A DNA stretch of 37,125 bases from Pantoea brenneri (GTDB taxonomy: Bacteria; Pseudomonadota; Gammaproteobacteria; Enterobacterales; Enterobacteriaceae), in contig MIEI01000046.1 in NCBI GenBank assembly GCA_002095305.1, positions 1 through 37,125 on the forward strand, in the 5' to 3' direction. The position numbers and the translations under genes are program-made. The notes beneath the pieces were generated by a model, which was not told the DNA's origin, ran no database searches, and saw only the letters and a program-made list of their open reading frames with translations. Shown piece by piece: positions 18,060 to 29,298 of the stretch (positions are counted from its first letter, which is position 1; each line of letters begins with the position of its first letter).

Positions 18060-19136
18060 TTAGCGCCGCTTGATCAGCATAAACAAGCTGATGGCGAAGA
18101 AGGCGAAGCTCGGCAGAATTGCCCCCATGATCGGCGGCAGACCGTAAACCAGGCTCAGCGGGCCAAAGATCTGGTCGAGCACATAGAACAGAAAGCCAAA
18201 GCTGATGCCGGTTACCACCCGCACGCCCATCGACACACTGCGCAGCGGACCAAAGATAAACGACAGCGCCATCAGCATCATCACCGCCACCGACAGCGGC
18301 TGGAAGATTTTGCTCCACATATTCAGCAGATAACGCCCGGACTCCTGGCCGCTCTGCTTCAGATACTTGCTGTAGTTATACAAGCCGCGAATCGAAAGCG
18401 CATCCGGGTCGAGCGCCACCACGCCCAGCTTGTCCGGCGTCAGGTTGGTTTTCCACTCGCCGCCCAGGCTCTGCGAACCGGTGATTTGCTTCGGATCGGT
18501 CAGGTTCGACTCATCCACCTGTGACAGCGCCCAGTGCTTTTTCGCCGCATCCCAGGTCGCGGTCGCGGCATAGCGCACGCTCTGCAGCCGACGCTGATCG
18601 TTAAAGCTGTAGATGCTGACGCCATCAATCTCATTGTCGCCTTTGATGCGCTCAATGTAGATGAAGTTGTTGCCATCTTTCGCCCACAGGCCGTTTTGCG
18701 TCGACACCAGCGCCCCGCCATACAACTGCTGCGCCCGATAGTTACGCGCCAACTGCTCGCCCGATGGCGCAACAAATTCGCCAATCGCCATGGTCAGCAG
18801 CACCAGCGGAATCGCGGTTTTCATCACCGACAACGCCACCTGCATGCGGGTGAAACCGGCGGCCTGCATCACCACCAGCTCACTGCGCTGTGCCAGCGTC
18901 CCCAGCCCCAGCAGTGCGCCCAGCAGCGCCGCCATCGGGAAGAAAATCTCAATATCTTTCGGCACGCTGAGCAGGGTGTAATAACCGGCCGAGAGCGCGC
19001 TGTAGCTGCCCTGACCGGTTTTACGCAGCTGATCGACGAACTTGATGATGCCGGAGAGCGACACCAGCATGAACAGCGTCAGCATGATGGTATTGAAGAT
19101 GGTTTTGCCGATATAGCGGTCAAGTACGCGAAACAT
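18060..19136 (-). CDS. lptG: LPS export ABC transporter permease LptG
   Basis: 358 residues from the ATG at 19136 (MFRVLDRYIGKTIFNTIMLTLFML); an upstream in-frame extension is rejected because this start matches the family and couples to lptF. Six membrane segments are arranged as three at the N-terminus (about 13-33, 55-80, 95-120) and three at the C-terminus (about 270-355), with a periplasmic beta-jellyroll between. With LptF and two LptB ATPases it extracts LPS from the inner membrane and drives it along the Lpt bridge. Its ATG overlaps the lptF TGA by one base (TGATG), so translation is coupled. The gene should be essential. Confidence 0.97.
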   Translation of the reverse strand: MFRVLDRYIGKTIFNTIMLTLFMLVSLSGIIKFVDQLRKTGQGSYSALSAGYYTLLSVPKDIEIFFPMAALLGALLGLGTLAQRSELVVMQAAGFTRMQVALSVMKTAIPLVLLTMAIGEFVAPSGEQLARNYRAQQLYGGALVSTQNGLWAKDGNNFIYIERIKGDNEIDGVSIYSFNDQRRLQSVRYAATATWDAAKKHWALSQVDESNLTDPKQITGSQSLGGEWKTNLTPDKLGVVALDPDALSIRGLYNYSKYLKQSGQESGRYLLNMWSKIFQPLSVAVMMLMALSFIFGPLRSVSMGVRVVTGISFGFLFYVLDQIFGPLSLVYGLPPIMGAILPSFAFFAISLFMLIKRR

Positions 19137-20236
19137 CAGACCGATCCTCCGCGTGTGAAGCGGGCACGGACCCGACGCATCGGCACCGTATCCCACAGGT
19201 TAAGCAGCACCGCCAGCAGCAGATAGCCGATATTCACTACCCACATCCAGACCGCCGGATCGAGCCGCCCTTTCGCCCCGCTCGACTTCAGCGAGCTTTG
19301 CAGCAGGAAGAAGATCAGATAGAGCAGCATCGCGGGCAGCATCGACAACACCCGGCCCTGACGTGGATTGACCACGCTGAGCGGCACCACCATCAGCGCC
19401 ATCACCAGCACCGAAAACACCAGCGTCATACGCCAGTGCAGCTCGGCGCGGAAAGTCGGCGAGTCGTTGCCGAACAGGCCGGTAAAGCTCGACTGTTCCG
19501 CATCGTTAGGGTCCAGCGTGGCCTCTTTGTAGCCCACCAGCGCCTGATAATTGGTGAAGTCAGTGATGCGGAAGTCGCGCAGCAGCGCGGTGCCCTCAAA
19601 GCGGGTACCTTTATCCAGCGTCACCACCTGCGAACCGTCTTTATGCTGTTCCATATGACCGCTGTCAGCCAGCACCACCGAAGGCCGCGCGTTGCCTTTT
19701 GGCCGTAACTGCGCCAGGAACACGTTGCCGAACTGGTTGCCTTTGACATCCTCAATGAACAGCACGGCGCTGCCATCGCTGGAGGTCTGGAACTGCCCGG
19801 CCGCCAGCGCCGCCGTGCCAGGGTTGGCTTTGGCGTTCTGGGTCACTTCATCCTGATAACGGGATGACCAGGGACCGAGCCAGATGACGTTCACCGCCGC
19901 CACCAGCGACGTAAACAGCATCAGGACCATCGCCGCCTTGACCAGCACCGCTTTACTCAGGCCGCAGGCGTGCATGACGGTAATTTCACTTTCCGTATAG
20001 AGTCGTCCCAGCGTCATCAGGATCGCCAGAAACAGACTTAAGGGCAGTATAAGTTGTGCCATTTCAGGCACGCCGAGTCCTAACAGTGTCAGAACGAGGT
20101 TTGTCGGCACTTCGCCATCCACCGCGGCTCCTAAAATCCTGACTAACTTCTGGCAAAAGAAGATCAATAGCAGGATGAAGAGGATAGCCAGCTGGCTTTT
20201 GAGCGTTTCCCGAACCAGATATCTAATGATGATCAC
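19136..20236 (-). CDS. lptF: LPS export ABC transporter permease LptF
   Basis: 366 residues from a GTG at 20236 (codes MIIIRYLVRETLKSQLAILF), the same length as E. coli LptF as I recall it. An in-frame ATG 90 bp upstream would add a non-conserved 30-residue extension and is rejected. Six membrane helices surround a periplasmic jellyroll region (about 120-250). The cytoplasmic coupling segment RLYTESEITVMHACGLSKAVLVKAA and the conserved PLSVVNPRQGRVLSMLPAMLLY block are intact. Partner of LptG and LptB2 in LPS transport. It is divergent from pepA across a 268 bp spacer holding both promoters, as in E. coli. Confidence 0.95.
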   Translation of the reverse strand: MIIIRYLVRETLKSQLAILFILLLIFFCQKLVRILGAAVDGEVPTNLVLTLLGLGVPEMAQLILPLSLFLAILMTLGRLYTESEITVMHACGLSKAVLVKAAMVLMLFTSLVAAVNVIWLGPWSSRYQDEVTQNAKANPGTAALAAGQFQTSSDGSAVLFIEDVKGNQFGNVFLAQLRPKGNARPSVVLADSGHMEQHKDGSQVVTLDKGTRFEGTALLRDFRITDFTNYQALVGYKEATLDPNDAEQSSFTGLFGNDSPTFRAELHWRMTLVFSVLVMALMVVPLSVVNPRQGRVLSMLPAMLLYLIFFLLQSSLKSSGAKGRLDPAVWMWVVNIGYLLLAVLLNLWDTVPMRRVRARFTRGGSV

Positions 20237-20489
20237 GCTTAGTACGCCTGTGAAAACTTGTCTTTTTGCAGGAAAATCGCTAGTTTCAACGCTTATTTGC
20301 CATTTTTCTTCATCAATGGCCGTCATCGTAGCTAAAATTGTATGACAAACGCGCTTGGGTGGTGGAAAAACAACATCTTGTCACCCTGATTCATTATGAC
20401 CTCCAGCGGCAGAATGTCATGCTGCCGTGATGAATAAATGGGTCATGAGCGCGCTACATTCTAGCGGCAGCAGCGGCCGTTGTCTTTAA

Positions 20490-22016
<1,527 letters not shown>

Positions 22017-22034
22017 TCGCCGCAATGCTGACTA

Positions 22035-22060
22035 CAAGGGCGGATGAGATTCCGCCCTTG
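22035..22060 (+). terminator. Hairpin between pepA and holC
   Basis: CAAGGGCGGA and TCCGCCCTTG form a perfect 10 bp stem with loop TGAGAT. The following GATCTTCT is only partly T-rich, so it may attenuate read-through into holC rather than end all transcription. Confidence 0.55.
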
Positions 22061-22080
22061 ATCTTCTGACGAGCAAGCTG

Positions 22081-22539
22081 ATGAAAAACGCAACCTTCTA
22101 CGTGCTGGAAACCGATGCACCGAGCGACGGCCTGAGCGCCATCGAAGCGCTGGTGTGCAATCTGGCGGAAACACGCTGGCGGGCCGGAAAGCGGGTGTTG
22201 ATCGCCTGTGAAGATGAGCAGCAGGCGATTCGTCTCGACGAAGCGCTGTGGCAACGTCCGGCGAATGCCTTCGTGCCGCATAACCTCGCCGGTGAAGGCC
22301 CGCGCTACGGCGCGCCGGTTGAACTGGCCTGGCCGCAGCGTCGCGGCAGTTCGCCCCGCGACCTGTTAATTAGCCTGCTGCCACAGTTCGCAGATTTTGC
22401 TACTGCTTTCCATGAAGTGATAGACTTCGTTCCTTACGAAGAATCTCTCAAACAGCTGGCGCGCGACCGCTATAAAGCGTACCGCAGCGTTGGTTTCCAA
22501 TTGAATACGGCAACGCCGCCACAGCCGCAAACGACATAG
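22081..22539 (+). CDS. holC: DNA polymerase III chi subunit
   Basis: 152 residues; E. coli HolC is slightly shorter at the C-terminus. [20 protein letters not shown] at the start, [38 protein letters not shown] and the final [26 protein letters not shown] all match the family. Chi joins the clamp-loader (via psi) to single-stranded DNA-binding protein during replication. It is located between pepA and valS as in E. coli, with only five bases before the valS ATG, so the two are co-transcribed. Confidence 0.95.
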   Translation: MKNATFYVLETDAPSDGLSAIEALVCNLAETRWRAGKRVLIACEDEQQAIRLDEALWQRPANAFVPHNLAGEGPRYGAPVELAWPQRRGSSPRDLLISLLPQFADFATAFHEVIDFVPYEESLKQLARDRYKAYRSVGFQLNTATPPQPQTT

Positions 22540-22544
22540 CAGAA

Positions 22545-25399
22545 ATGGAAAAGACATATAACCCGCAAGATATCGAGCAGCCGCTTTACGAGCATTGGGA
22601 AAAGCAGGGCTACTTCAAACCGAATGGCGATACCAGCCAGGAAAGCTTTTGCATCATGATCCCGCCGCCGAACGTCACCGGTAGCTTGCACATGGGTCAC
22701 GCCTTCCAGCAAACCATCATGGATACCATGATTCGCTACCAGCGCATGCAGGGGAAAAATACCCTGTGGCAGGCCGGTACCGACCACGCGGGCATCGCCA
22801 CGCAGATGGTGGTTGAGCGCAAGATTGCGGCTGAAGAGGGCAAAACGCGCCAGGATTATGGCCGTGATGCGTTCATTGACAAAATCTGGCAGTGGAAAGC
22901 GGAATCCGGCGGCACCATCACCCGTCAGATGCGCCGTCTCGGCAACTCTGTAGACTGGGAGCGCGAGCGTTTCACCATGGACGAAGGTCTGTCCAACGCG
23001 GTGAAAGAGGTGTTCGTCCGCCTGTACAAAGAAAACCTGATTTACCGTGCAAACGCCTGGTGAACTGGGATCCGAAGCTGCGCACTGCCATCTCTGACCT
23101 GGAAGTGGAAAACCGCGAGAGCAAAGGCTCTATGTGGCACATCCGCTATCCGCTGGCCGACGGTGCCAAAACGGCTGACGGTAAAGATTATCTGGTGGTC
23201 GCCACCACTCGTCCGGAAACCCTGCTGGGCGATACCGGCGTGGCGGTCAATCCGGAAGATCCGCGCTACAAAGATCTGATTGGCAAATTTGTCATGCTGC
23301 CGCTGGTTGGCCGTCTGATCCCGATTGTTGGCGATGAACATGCTGACATGGAAAAAGGCACCGGCTGCGTCAAGATCACCCCGGCACATGACTTTAACGA
23401 CTACGAAGTCGGTCGTCGTCACAAGCTGCCGATGATCAACATCCTGACCTTTGACGGCGATATCCGCGAGCGCGCCCAGGTGTATGACACCAACGGCGAA
23501 GTCAGCGATGCCTGCTCAGATGAGATCCCGGCCGCGTTCCAGAAGATGGAACGTTTTGCGGCACGTAAAGCGATCGTCGCTGCCGTCGATCAGCTTGGCC
23601 TGCTCGAAGAGATCAAACCGCACGACCTGACCGTACCTTATGGCGATCGGGGTGGCGTGGTGATTGAACCGATGCTGACTGACCAGTGGTACGTGCGCAC
23701 CGCCCCGCTGGCGAAAGTGGCGGTCGAAGCGGTTGAAAACGGTGACATTCAGTTTGTGCCGAAGCAGTACGAAAACATGTACTTCTCCTGGATGCGTGAT
23801 ATTCAGGACTGGTGTATCTCTCGTCAGCTGTGGTGGGGTCACCGCATCCCGGCCTGGTACGACAACGACGGTCACGTCTATGTTGGCCGCACCGAAGATG
23901 AAGTCCGCGCTGAAAACAACCTGGCCGCCGATGTGGCGCTGCGTCAGGATGACGACGTGCTGGATACCTGGTTCTCCTCTGGCCTGTGGACGTTCTCCAC
24001 TCTTGGCTGGCCGGAAAATACCGAAGCACTGCGCACCTTCCACCCGACCAGCGTGCTGGTGAGCGGCTTCGACATCATCTTCTTCTGGATTGCCCGCATG
24101 ATCATGCTGACCATGCACTTCATCAAAGATGAAGATGGCAAACCGCAGGTGCCGTTTAAAACCGTCTACATGACCGGTCTGATTCGTGATGAAGAAGGCC
24201 AGAAGATGTCAAAATCCAAGGGCAACGTGATTGACCCGCTGGATATGGTTGACGGCATTTCGCTGGAAGCGCTACTGGAAAAACGCACCGGCAATATGAT
24301 GCAGCCGCAGCTGGCCGAGAAGATCCGCAAACGCACCGAGAAGCAGTTCCCGAACGGCATTGAGCCGTCAGGCACCGATGCGCTGCGTTTCACCCTCGCC
24401 GCCCTCGCCTCAACCGGTCGCGACATCAACTGGGACATGAAGCGCCTGGAAGGTTATCGCAACTTCTGTAACAAGCTGTGGAACGCCAGCCGCTTTGTGC
24501 TGATGAACACCGAAGATCAGGATTGCGGCCAGAACGGTGGCGAAATGACGCTGTCGCTGGCAGATCGCTGGATCCTGACCGAGTTCAACAGCACGGTGAA
24601 AGCCTACCGTGACGCGCTCGACAGCTACCGTTTCGATATCGCTGCTAACCTGCTGTATGACTTCACCTGGAACCAGTTCTGTGACTGGTACCTGGAGCTG
24701 ACCAAGCCGGTGATGAACAGCGGTAACGAAGCGGAACTGCGTGGCACCCGCCATACGCTGGTAAACGTGCTGGAAGGCTTGCTGCGTCTGGCGCACCCGA
24801 TTATTCCGTTTATCACTGAAACCATCTGGCAGCGCGTGAAGGGACTGAAAAACATCAGCGACGACACCATCATGCTGCAACCTTTCCCGCAGTTTGATGC
24901 GGCGAAAGAGGATGCCGAAGCGAAAGCGGATATTGAGTGGATGAAACAGGCGATCGTGGCGGTGCGTAATATTCGTGCCGAAATGAACATCGCGCTGAGC
25001 AAACCGCTGGATGTGTTGCTGCGTGACTGCTCACCAGCGGCACTGCGTCGGGTAGAAGCAAACCGTAACTTCCTGTCGCGCCTGGCGCGTCTGGAAAGCC
25101 TGACCATTCTGCCGGCTGGCGAGAAAGGCCCGGTCTCGGTGACCAAAATCGTTGAAGGCGCTGAGCTACTGATCCCGATGGCTGACCTGGTGGATAAAAC
25201 TGCCGAACTGGAGCGACTGGCGAAAGAGCTGGTTAAACTGGAGGTCGAAATCGACAAGATTCAGGTCAAGCTGGCCAACGAAGGCTTTGTTTCCCGCGCG
25301 CCGGAAGCGGTGGTGGTGAAAGAGCGTGAACGCGTCGCCGAACTGCAACAATCAAAAGCAAAACTGATTGAACAGCAGGCAGTGATTGCGGCATTGTAA
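22545..25399 (+). CDS. valS: Valyl-tRNA synthetase (apparent one-base deletion near 23049)
   Basis: The reading frame opens at [21 protein letters not shown] and runs to about 23049, where one G is missing from the codons for Tyr-Arg-Gly-Lys-Arg-Leu; beyond it the next frame continues [19 protein letters not shown] to the stop at 25399. Adding one base gives 951 residues, the E. coli length. Class I motifs are intact: the HIGH-like GSLHMGHAF near 45 and KMSKSKGN in the second half. The editing (CP1) domain, with [17 protein letters not shown], and the C-terminal coiled coil ([20 protein letters not shown]) are present. It charges tRNA-Val and clears mischarged Thr. The enzyme is essential, so the frameshift is almost surely an error in the sequence. 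It follows holC by five bases. Confidence 0.96.
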
Positions 25400-25424
25400 G
25401 CGTCGTAGCTGACAGCTTATTCAT

Positions 25425-25450
25425 AAAGCCGGGCTCGCCCGGCTTTTTTA
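25425..25450 (+). terminator. Terminator after valS
   Basis: AAGCCGGGC and GCCCGGCTT form a 9 bp stem, followed by six or more T, 26 bp past the valS stop. Confidence 0.92.
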
Positions 25451-25475
25451 TTGACCTCGTACAAATCCGGAAGAG

Positions 25476-25988
25476 ATGATGACGACACCCACCACCACGC
25501 GCCTTGATCTGCAGGTGCGGCCGATTACTGCCGCCGACAATCCGCATATCGCCCAGGTCATCCGCGACGTTTCAGCGGAGTTTGGCCTGACGGCTGATAA
25601 GGGATACACCGTATCCGACCCGCAGCTCGACCACCTGTTCGAGTTGTACAGCGCCGAGCACAGCGCCTACTGGATTGTGGAGCATCAGGGTAAAGTGGTC
25701 GGTGGCGGCGGCGTCGCCCCGCTCGCCTGCAGCGCGCCCGATATCTGCGAGCTGCAGAAGATGTATTTCCTGCCAGAAGTGCGCGGCTTCGGCGTGGCGC
25801 GCGAACTGGCGCTAAGAGCGATGGAACATGCGCGCCAGCGCGGCTTCCGCCGCTGCTATCTGGAAACCACCAGTAGCCTGACGCGCGCTATCAGGCTCTA
25901 TGAGTCGCTGGGCTTTGAGCTGATCGACAGCGCATTAGGCTGCACAGGCCATACAGACTGTGAAGTGCGCATGTTGCGAACGTTATGA
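25476..25988 (+). CDS. yjgM: GNAT family N-acetyltransferase, YjgM
   Basis: 170 residues. The GNAT acetyl-CoA loop is at about 104-114 ([13 protein letters not shown]), preceded by ICELQKMYF and followed by [22 protein letters not shown], all as in YjgM. E. coli YjgM lies between valS and the argI region, the same relative place as here. The E. coli protein has been linked to amino-acid acetylation; I do not infer the substrate from this sequence. Two adjacent ATG codons follow GGAAGAG; either may start it. It overlaps the convergent phosphatase gene by 6 bp. Confidence 0.88.
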   Translation: MMTTPTTTRLDLQVRPITAADNPHIAQVIRDVSAEFGLTADKGYTVSDPQLDHLFELYSAEHSAYWIVEHQGKVVGGGGVAPLACSAPDICELQKMYFLPEVRGFGVARELALRAMEHARQRGFRRCYLETTSSLTRAIRLYESLGFELIDSALGCTGHTDCEVRMLRTL

Positions 25989-26768
25989 GCCGCGCCCGAC
26001 GTAACTCATGTCGTTGATGGATTCAATCACGAACTCCCCGCTGTCGGTATAGCGCAGCCGGGTCACGCTCGCATTTTGCAGCGGCTGGTTTAACGTGGTA
26101 TCACCCAGCGCCATCAGCAGCGTCGCAATCGCCATGCCGTGCGTCACCACCAGAACGTTACCGCCGCCCTGCTGTTGTGCCTGCTGCGCTATCCGGGTCA
26201 GGCTATCCACCATACGCTTCGCCACCTGCTGATAGCTTTCGGCCATCCCTGCTGATTTAATGCCTGCCAGTGACGACGTGCCGGCTGCTTCCACCTGCCG
26301 GATCGTGTCGATCATCTGGTCGATATGAACCTTGCCTGCGGCAAACGCCTTCATTATTGCCGCTTCAGAAGCATAACCAGCCTGACGGGCGACGGCATCC
26401 CACATGTTCTTATCCAGATCGCCCTCATACAGTCCAAAGCCCACTTCCCGCAACCCTTTCAGCTCGTTTAACGGCAGCGGCGCTTTCCATCCGTGCATCA
26501 CAAGCTGCGCGGTTTGTCTCGCCCTGCCTGCATCGCTGGACCAGACGGCGATAAACGGCACCGTCTGCAGGCCACGTCCCAGCTTTTCCGCTACCTCCAC
26601 GCCCGCTGGCGTTAGCGGCGTATCTGCCCATCCCTGCACGCGCTGAACCGTGTTAAACATCGTTTTGCCATGCCGCGTAACAAAGATTGTCACATCGGCA
26701 GCGAAGGCTTCGCCTGCACCGGCCCCAATTGCCACAAAAATCAGCAACGCTTTAACTATTTTCTTCAT
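25983..26768 (-). CDS. Secreted histidine phosphatase family protein
   Basis: 261 residues. Residues 1-23 are a signal peptide (ending AFA before ADVTIFV). The catalytic RHG motif is TRHGKT at 31-36, with His33 as phospho-acceptor. A second conserved region, RARQTAQLV, lies near 82-90, and the second histidine is in VVTHGMA near 210. It therefore belongs to the phosphoglycerate-mutase-like superfamily, probably a periplasmic phosphatase of unknown substrate. It begins 10 bp after the OprD-type porin gene on the same strand, so the two form an operon. This pair is not at this place in E. coli, which suggests an insertion in the yjgM-miaE interval. Confidence 0.9.
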   Translation of the reverse strand: MKKIVKALLIFVAIGAGAGEAFAADVTIFVTRHGKTMFNTVQRVQGWADTPLTPAGVEVAEKLGRGLQTVPFIAVWSSDAGRARQTAQLVMHGWKAPLPLNELKGLREVGFGLYEGDLDKNMWDAVARQAGYASEAAIMKAFAAGKVHIDQMIDTIRQVEAAGTSSLAGIKSAGMAESYQQVAKRMVDSLTRIAQQAQQQGGGNVLVVTHGMAIATLLMALGDTTLNQPLQNASVTRLRYTDSGEFVIESINDMSYVGRGS

Positions 26769-26778
26769 GCTATTTTCC

Positions 26779-28107
26779 TTATTTGAACAGGTTTAATTTA
26801 TACTCAATCGCGATTTCGGCCGAAAGACAGGGAGAACGCATAGCGTTTCCTTGCGCATTAAATAGCGGCGTTTCTTTATTATTCTTATATGACCAGCCAT
26901 AACCGAACAGCGTAGAGATGGAGAGATTTTTCAGGGCTGGATGAGGTTCGATAAAGCGATTAATCAGCGCAATTTCTCCCGAACGTATATGCGCATTACG
27001 GTATTTAAACTGCCCATAGTTAATCTGAAACCCACTAAAAATGCCTTTTGAAATTTCAAACTCCGTCTGCGCCACCAGGGCCAGTTCTTTATCACGGGTA
27101 TAATCTTTCCCGGCAGAGGTGAGTGAGGTAAAACGCCCGCGGGTATTTTTTGTCAGCGGCCGCGCATAATATCCCACCGCATTATGTTTGGGCGCCGAGG
27201 TCCAGGCGGCAGCCAGTTTTTGTGTCCATCCATCGTTAATCCAGTCAGCTTCGCCGACATAGTGCCAGGCACGATCGTCGAACGATCTTTTGCTGGCCGC
27301 CATATTTTTATAATTTTCCAGCCCCTGACTGCCATAAATTTGCGAGGAGAGACGCCAGTGCGGCGAGAGCGAGTAACTCGCTTCGATAACATGACGCCGC
27401 TGGTAATCCTGCGCTTCGCCAAATGCGTAGGCAAGCCGTCCACGGTCACCGGTATAGCTCAGTGCGCCAGTATAGATCGCCGCAATGGTTCGTTTATCCT
27501 GGGTTTGCAGGGCAATGCTGTCCGGCGAATCGTGGCGTATCGTTTTGGTCACATAAGCCAAATCCAGCCGCACATTCTGCAGGTTCAGCGCGCCGCTATA
27601 GCCTGAGTAACTGTTACGCGACAGGCGGTTAGTGTTGGTCAGCACGCCAATGTTTTTTAACTCCTGCCAGCCCGCTTTCCCTTCGAATCCCGCCTGCCTG
27701 TCGCCCAGTTTCACTTTCAGATAGCGCTGGCCAAACTTGCTAAAGCCGTGTGCGTCCGCTTTTTGCTGATTACCGCCGCTGTCGTAAAGCAGACCGCGCG
27801 AGGCAAAGTTGTCGCTGGCCCCCAGCCTGATCACGCGGGTATAGGTTGCATCGAAACCCAGCCAGTCCCACAGATAGCCGGAACGATAATCCAGACTTGC
27901 CGCCTGCCCCCAGGCGTTATGAACGGTGGTAGGGTGTGTTGCGTTTTCCTTGAGATATTTCCAGTAATTGCGCAGCCTGAGATCGAGCTGCGAATCGTGC
28001 AGGAAAGCATTGTCAGAGAGCGCAGGCGCATCGGAATAATCGGCCCACGCCACAGACGGCGGAAAAAACAGTGGAATAAATAACAGAATACAGGTCCTTC
28101 CCCTCAT
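26779..28107 (-). CDS. OprD family outer membrane porin
   Basis: 442 residues. A signal peptide ends near VAWA at residues 18-22. FLHDSQLDLRLRNYWKYLKEN near 35-55 is the typical OprD opening, and the rest alternates short polar and aromatic strands such as YRSGYLWDWLGFDATYTRVIRL and SFDDRAWHYVGEADWINDGW, as expected for an 18-strand barrel. The C-terminus is EIAIEYKLNLFK, with a penultimate Phe rather than a final one. OprD porins take up small organic acids, amino acids or peptides. Its partner in the operon is a secreted phosphatase. Lower GC than neighbours and the 370 bp leader upstream fit an imported gene. The substrate is unknown. Confidence 0.85.
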   Translation of the reverse strand: MRGRTCILLFIPLFFPPSVAWADYSDAPALSDNAFLHDSQLDLRLRNYWKYLKENATHPTTVHNAWGQAASLDYRSGYLWDWLGFDATYTRVIRLGASDNFASRGLLYDSGGNQQKADAHGFSKFGQRYLKVKLGDRQAGFEGKAGWQELKNIGVLTNTNRLSRNSYSGYSGALNLQNVRLDLAYVTKTIRHDSPDSIALQTQDKRTIAAIYTGALSYTGDRGRLAYAFGEAQDYQRRHVIEASYSLSPHWRLSSQIYGSQGLENYKNMAASKRSFDDRAWHYVGEADWINDGWTQKLAAAWTSAPKHNAVGYYARPLTKNTRGRFTSLTSAGKDYTRDKELALVAQTEFEISKGIFSGFQINYGQFKYRNAHIRSGEIALINRFIEPHPALKNLSISTLFGYGWSYKNNKETPLFNAQGNAMRSPCLSAEIAIEYKLNLFK

Positions 28108-28194
28108 TTTAAGACTCCTTCCATTAAATGCGTGTTAGCAAAATTGGCAGTCCGGAATAAGGTGTCTGACCTGTTTTCCGTCTGTACCAGGCGC

Positions 28195-28251
28195 AAAAAA
28201 AAACCTGATTCACACTCCCTCTCTGGCAAAGAGAAAGTGTAAATCAGGTTT
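28195..28251 (-). terminator. Strong terminator or attenuator in the porin leader
   Basis: AAACCTGATT and AATCAGGTTT, with internal ACACT/AGTGT and TCTCT/AGAGA, form one long imperfect hairpin of about 51 nt. On the leftward strand it is followed by nine T or more; on the rightward strand there are only four. It therefore acts on leftward transcripts, 88 bp before the porin start and 226 bp after miaE, which already has its own terminator. Confidence 0.75.
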
Positions 28252-28301
28252 TGCTTAAAATAATAACAACCCTAATTCGGCAAGGGCAATATACTTATTC
28301 C

Positions 28302-28329
28302 GCAGAGAAAAAACAGCAGAGAAAAAACA
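28302..28329. repeat. Two tandem copies of a 14 bp repeat
   Basis: GCAGAGAAAAAACA occurs twice head to tail at 28302-28315 and 28316-28329, without mismatch. In the leftward leader RNA it gives two identical U-rich blocks ending in CUCUGC. Confidence 0.85.
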
Positions 28330-28437
28330 TTCTGTGAGGGATGACGCAAATAATATTTATCGAAAGTTACTAAGCCGCATTAACTTAATAATTAACGTTT
28401 ACATGATTATTATTAACTAAATCAAACCGGTTCAATT

Positions 28438-28472
28438 TAAAAAAATAAACGGCCGCCGTAACAGCGCCGTTT
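28438..28472 (-). terminator. miaE terminator
   Basis: Read leftwards, AAACGGC and GCCGTTT form a stem followed by ATTTTTTT, eight bases past the miaE stop codon. Confidence 0.75.
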
Positions 28473-28479
28473 ACTTTTA

Positions 28480-29241
28480 TCAGAATGCCGGTAACCCGCT
28501 GTGAAAACGTAGTTCGCTGTCCGGTTCGCTGATTAAGCGCGCTTCGGTTGCCCCGATCGCCTGTACCCTGGGCGCGATATCCTTCGCGGATATTCGGGCC
28601 GCCAGGGTTAAATAGTCCTGATAGTGACGCGCTTCCGATCGCAGCAGTGAGATATAAAAGCTCTCCAGATCCGCATCCAGCCACGGCGCCAGACTGGCAA
28701 ACCGCTCACAGGATCGCGCTTCAATATAGGCACCGCAAATCAGCTTATCCACCAGCGTCTCTGGCTCATGGGTGGTGACCTCACGCAGCAGCGATTTCGC
28801 GTAGCGGCTGGACGTGATCTTCTGATAGACCAGCCCGCGCGACTGCATAATTTCCCATACCTGATAAAAGTGATGCAGCTCTTCTTTAATCAGCAGCACC
28901 ATCTTTTCCACCAGATCATCCGCCCACGGCAGTTCATTACGGACGATGATGCGTTTGGTGAGATTTTTATGCGCATTGATAAAGTCTCTGTCGCCATCTT
29001 CGCGGAAGATAAAATCTTCGTACGGTTTCAGCCAGCTGAGAATCGCCTCACCGCTGGGTTTGTCGGCCACATATTTGCGGATCAACCACACCGCGGTCTG
29101 CGCGGCTTTCAGCTCGCACACCAGGTGATCGGTTAATAACAGGGTCAGATTTTCCGGTTTACGCGCCTCATCAATCCAGGCCTGGGGCGTACGGCAGTGC
29201 AGAAACTGATAAATCGGTTCAAGTAACGGTGCGTAGTTCAT
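28480..29241 (-). CDS. miaE: tRNA-(ms2io6A37) hydroxylase
   Basis: 253 residues, the family length. The carboxylate/histidine ligands of a nonheme di-iron centre are visible in [29 protein letters not shown] and [10 protein letters not shown], each in its own helix of a ferritin-like bundle. It hydroxylates the isopentenyl group of ms2i6A37 in tRNAs that read UNN codons, an oxygen-dependent reaction; tRNA-Leu(CAA), encoded by leuX in this window, is one expected substrate. Salmonella has miaE in the same argI-rraB neighbourhood, while E. coli K-12 lacks it. The ribosome site is weak. A terminator-like hairpin separates it from rraB upstream. Confidence 0.95.
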   Translation of the reverse strand: MNYAPLLEPIYQFLHCRTPQAWIDEARKPENLTLLLTDHLVCELKAAQTAVWLIRKYVADKPSGEAILSWLKPYEDFIFREDGDRDFINAHKNLTKRIIVRNELPWADDLVEKMVLLIKEELHHFYQVWEIMQSRGLVYQKITSSRYAKSLLREVTTHEPETLVDKLICGAYIEARSCERFASLAPWLDADLESFYISLLRSEARHYQDYLTLAARISAKDIAPRVQAIGATEARLISEPDSELRFHSGLPAF

Positions 29242-29260
29242 GGTGTTAAAACGAGGCTGG

Positions 29261-29289
29261 AAAAGAAGAGAGGCGGAGAATTCCCCGCC
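29261..29289 (-). terminator. Candidate terminator after rraB
   Basis: Read leftwards, GGCGG...CCGCC around GAATTC forms a stem followed by TCTCTTCTTTT, ten bases past the rraB stop and inside the 57 bp before miaE. Some read-through into miaE is likely. Confidence 0.5.
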
Positions 29290-29298
29290 CTGCGCGAC

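Larger units (their letters stand above)
28108..28437. other. AT-rich leader region upstream of the porin gene
   Basis: About 330 bp with no gene. Read leftwards from the miaE terminator it contains a 14 bp direct repeat (28302-28329), then a long hairpin with a T-run (28195-28251), then about 90 bp to the porin ATG. A GGAAGGAG ribosome site lies just before the ATG. This order suggests a promoter near 28330-28430 and an intrinsic terminator inside the porin leader. Confidence 0.5.

Noticed and set aside
20237..20326. Longer LptF starting at the upstream ATG
   Set aside because: The extra 30 residues are not hydrophobic or family-like; the GTG at 20236 gives exactly the family N-terminus and length.
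23040..23062. Programmed ribosomal frameshift in valS
   Set aside because: No slippery heptamer is evident, and similar one-base losses recur in unrelated genes nearby.
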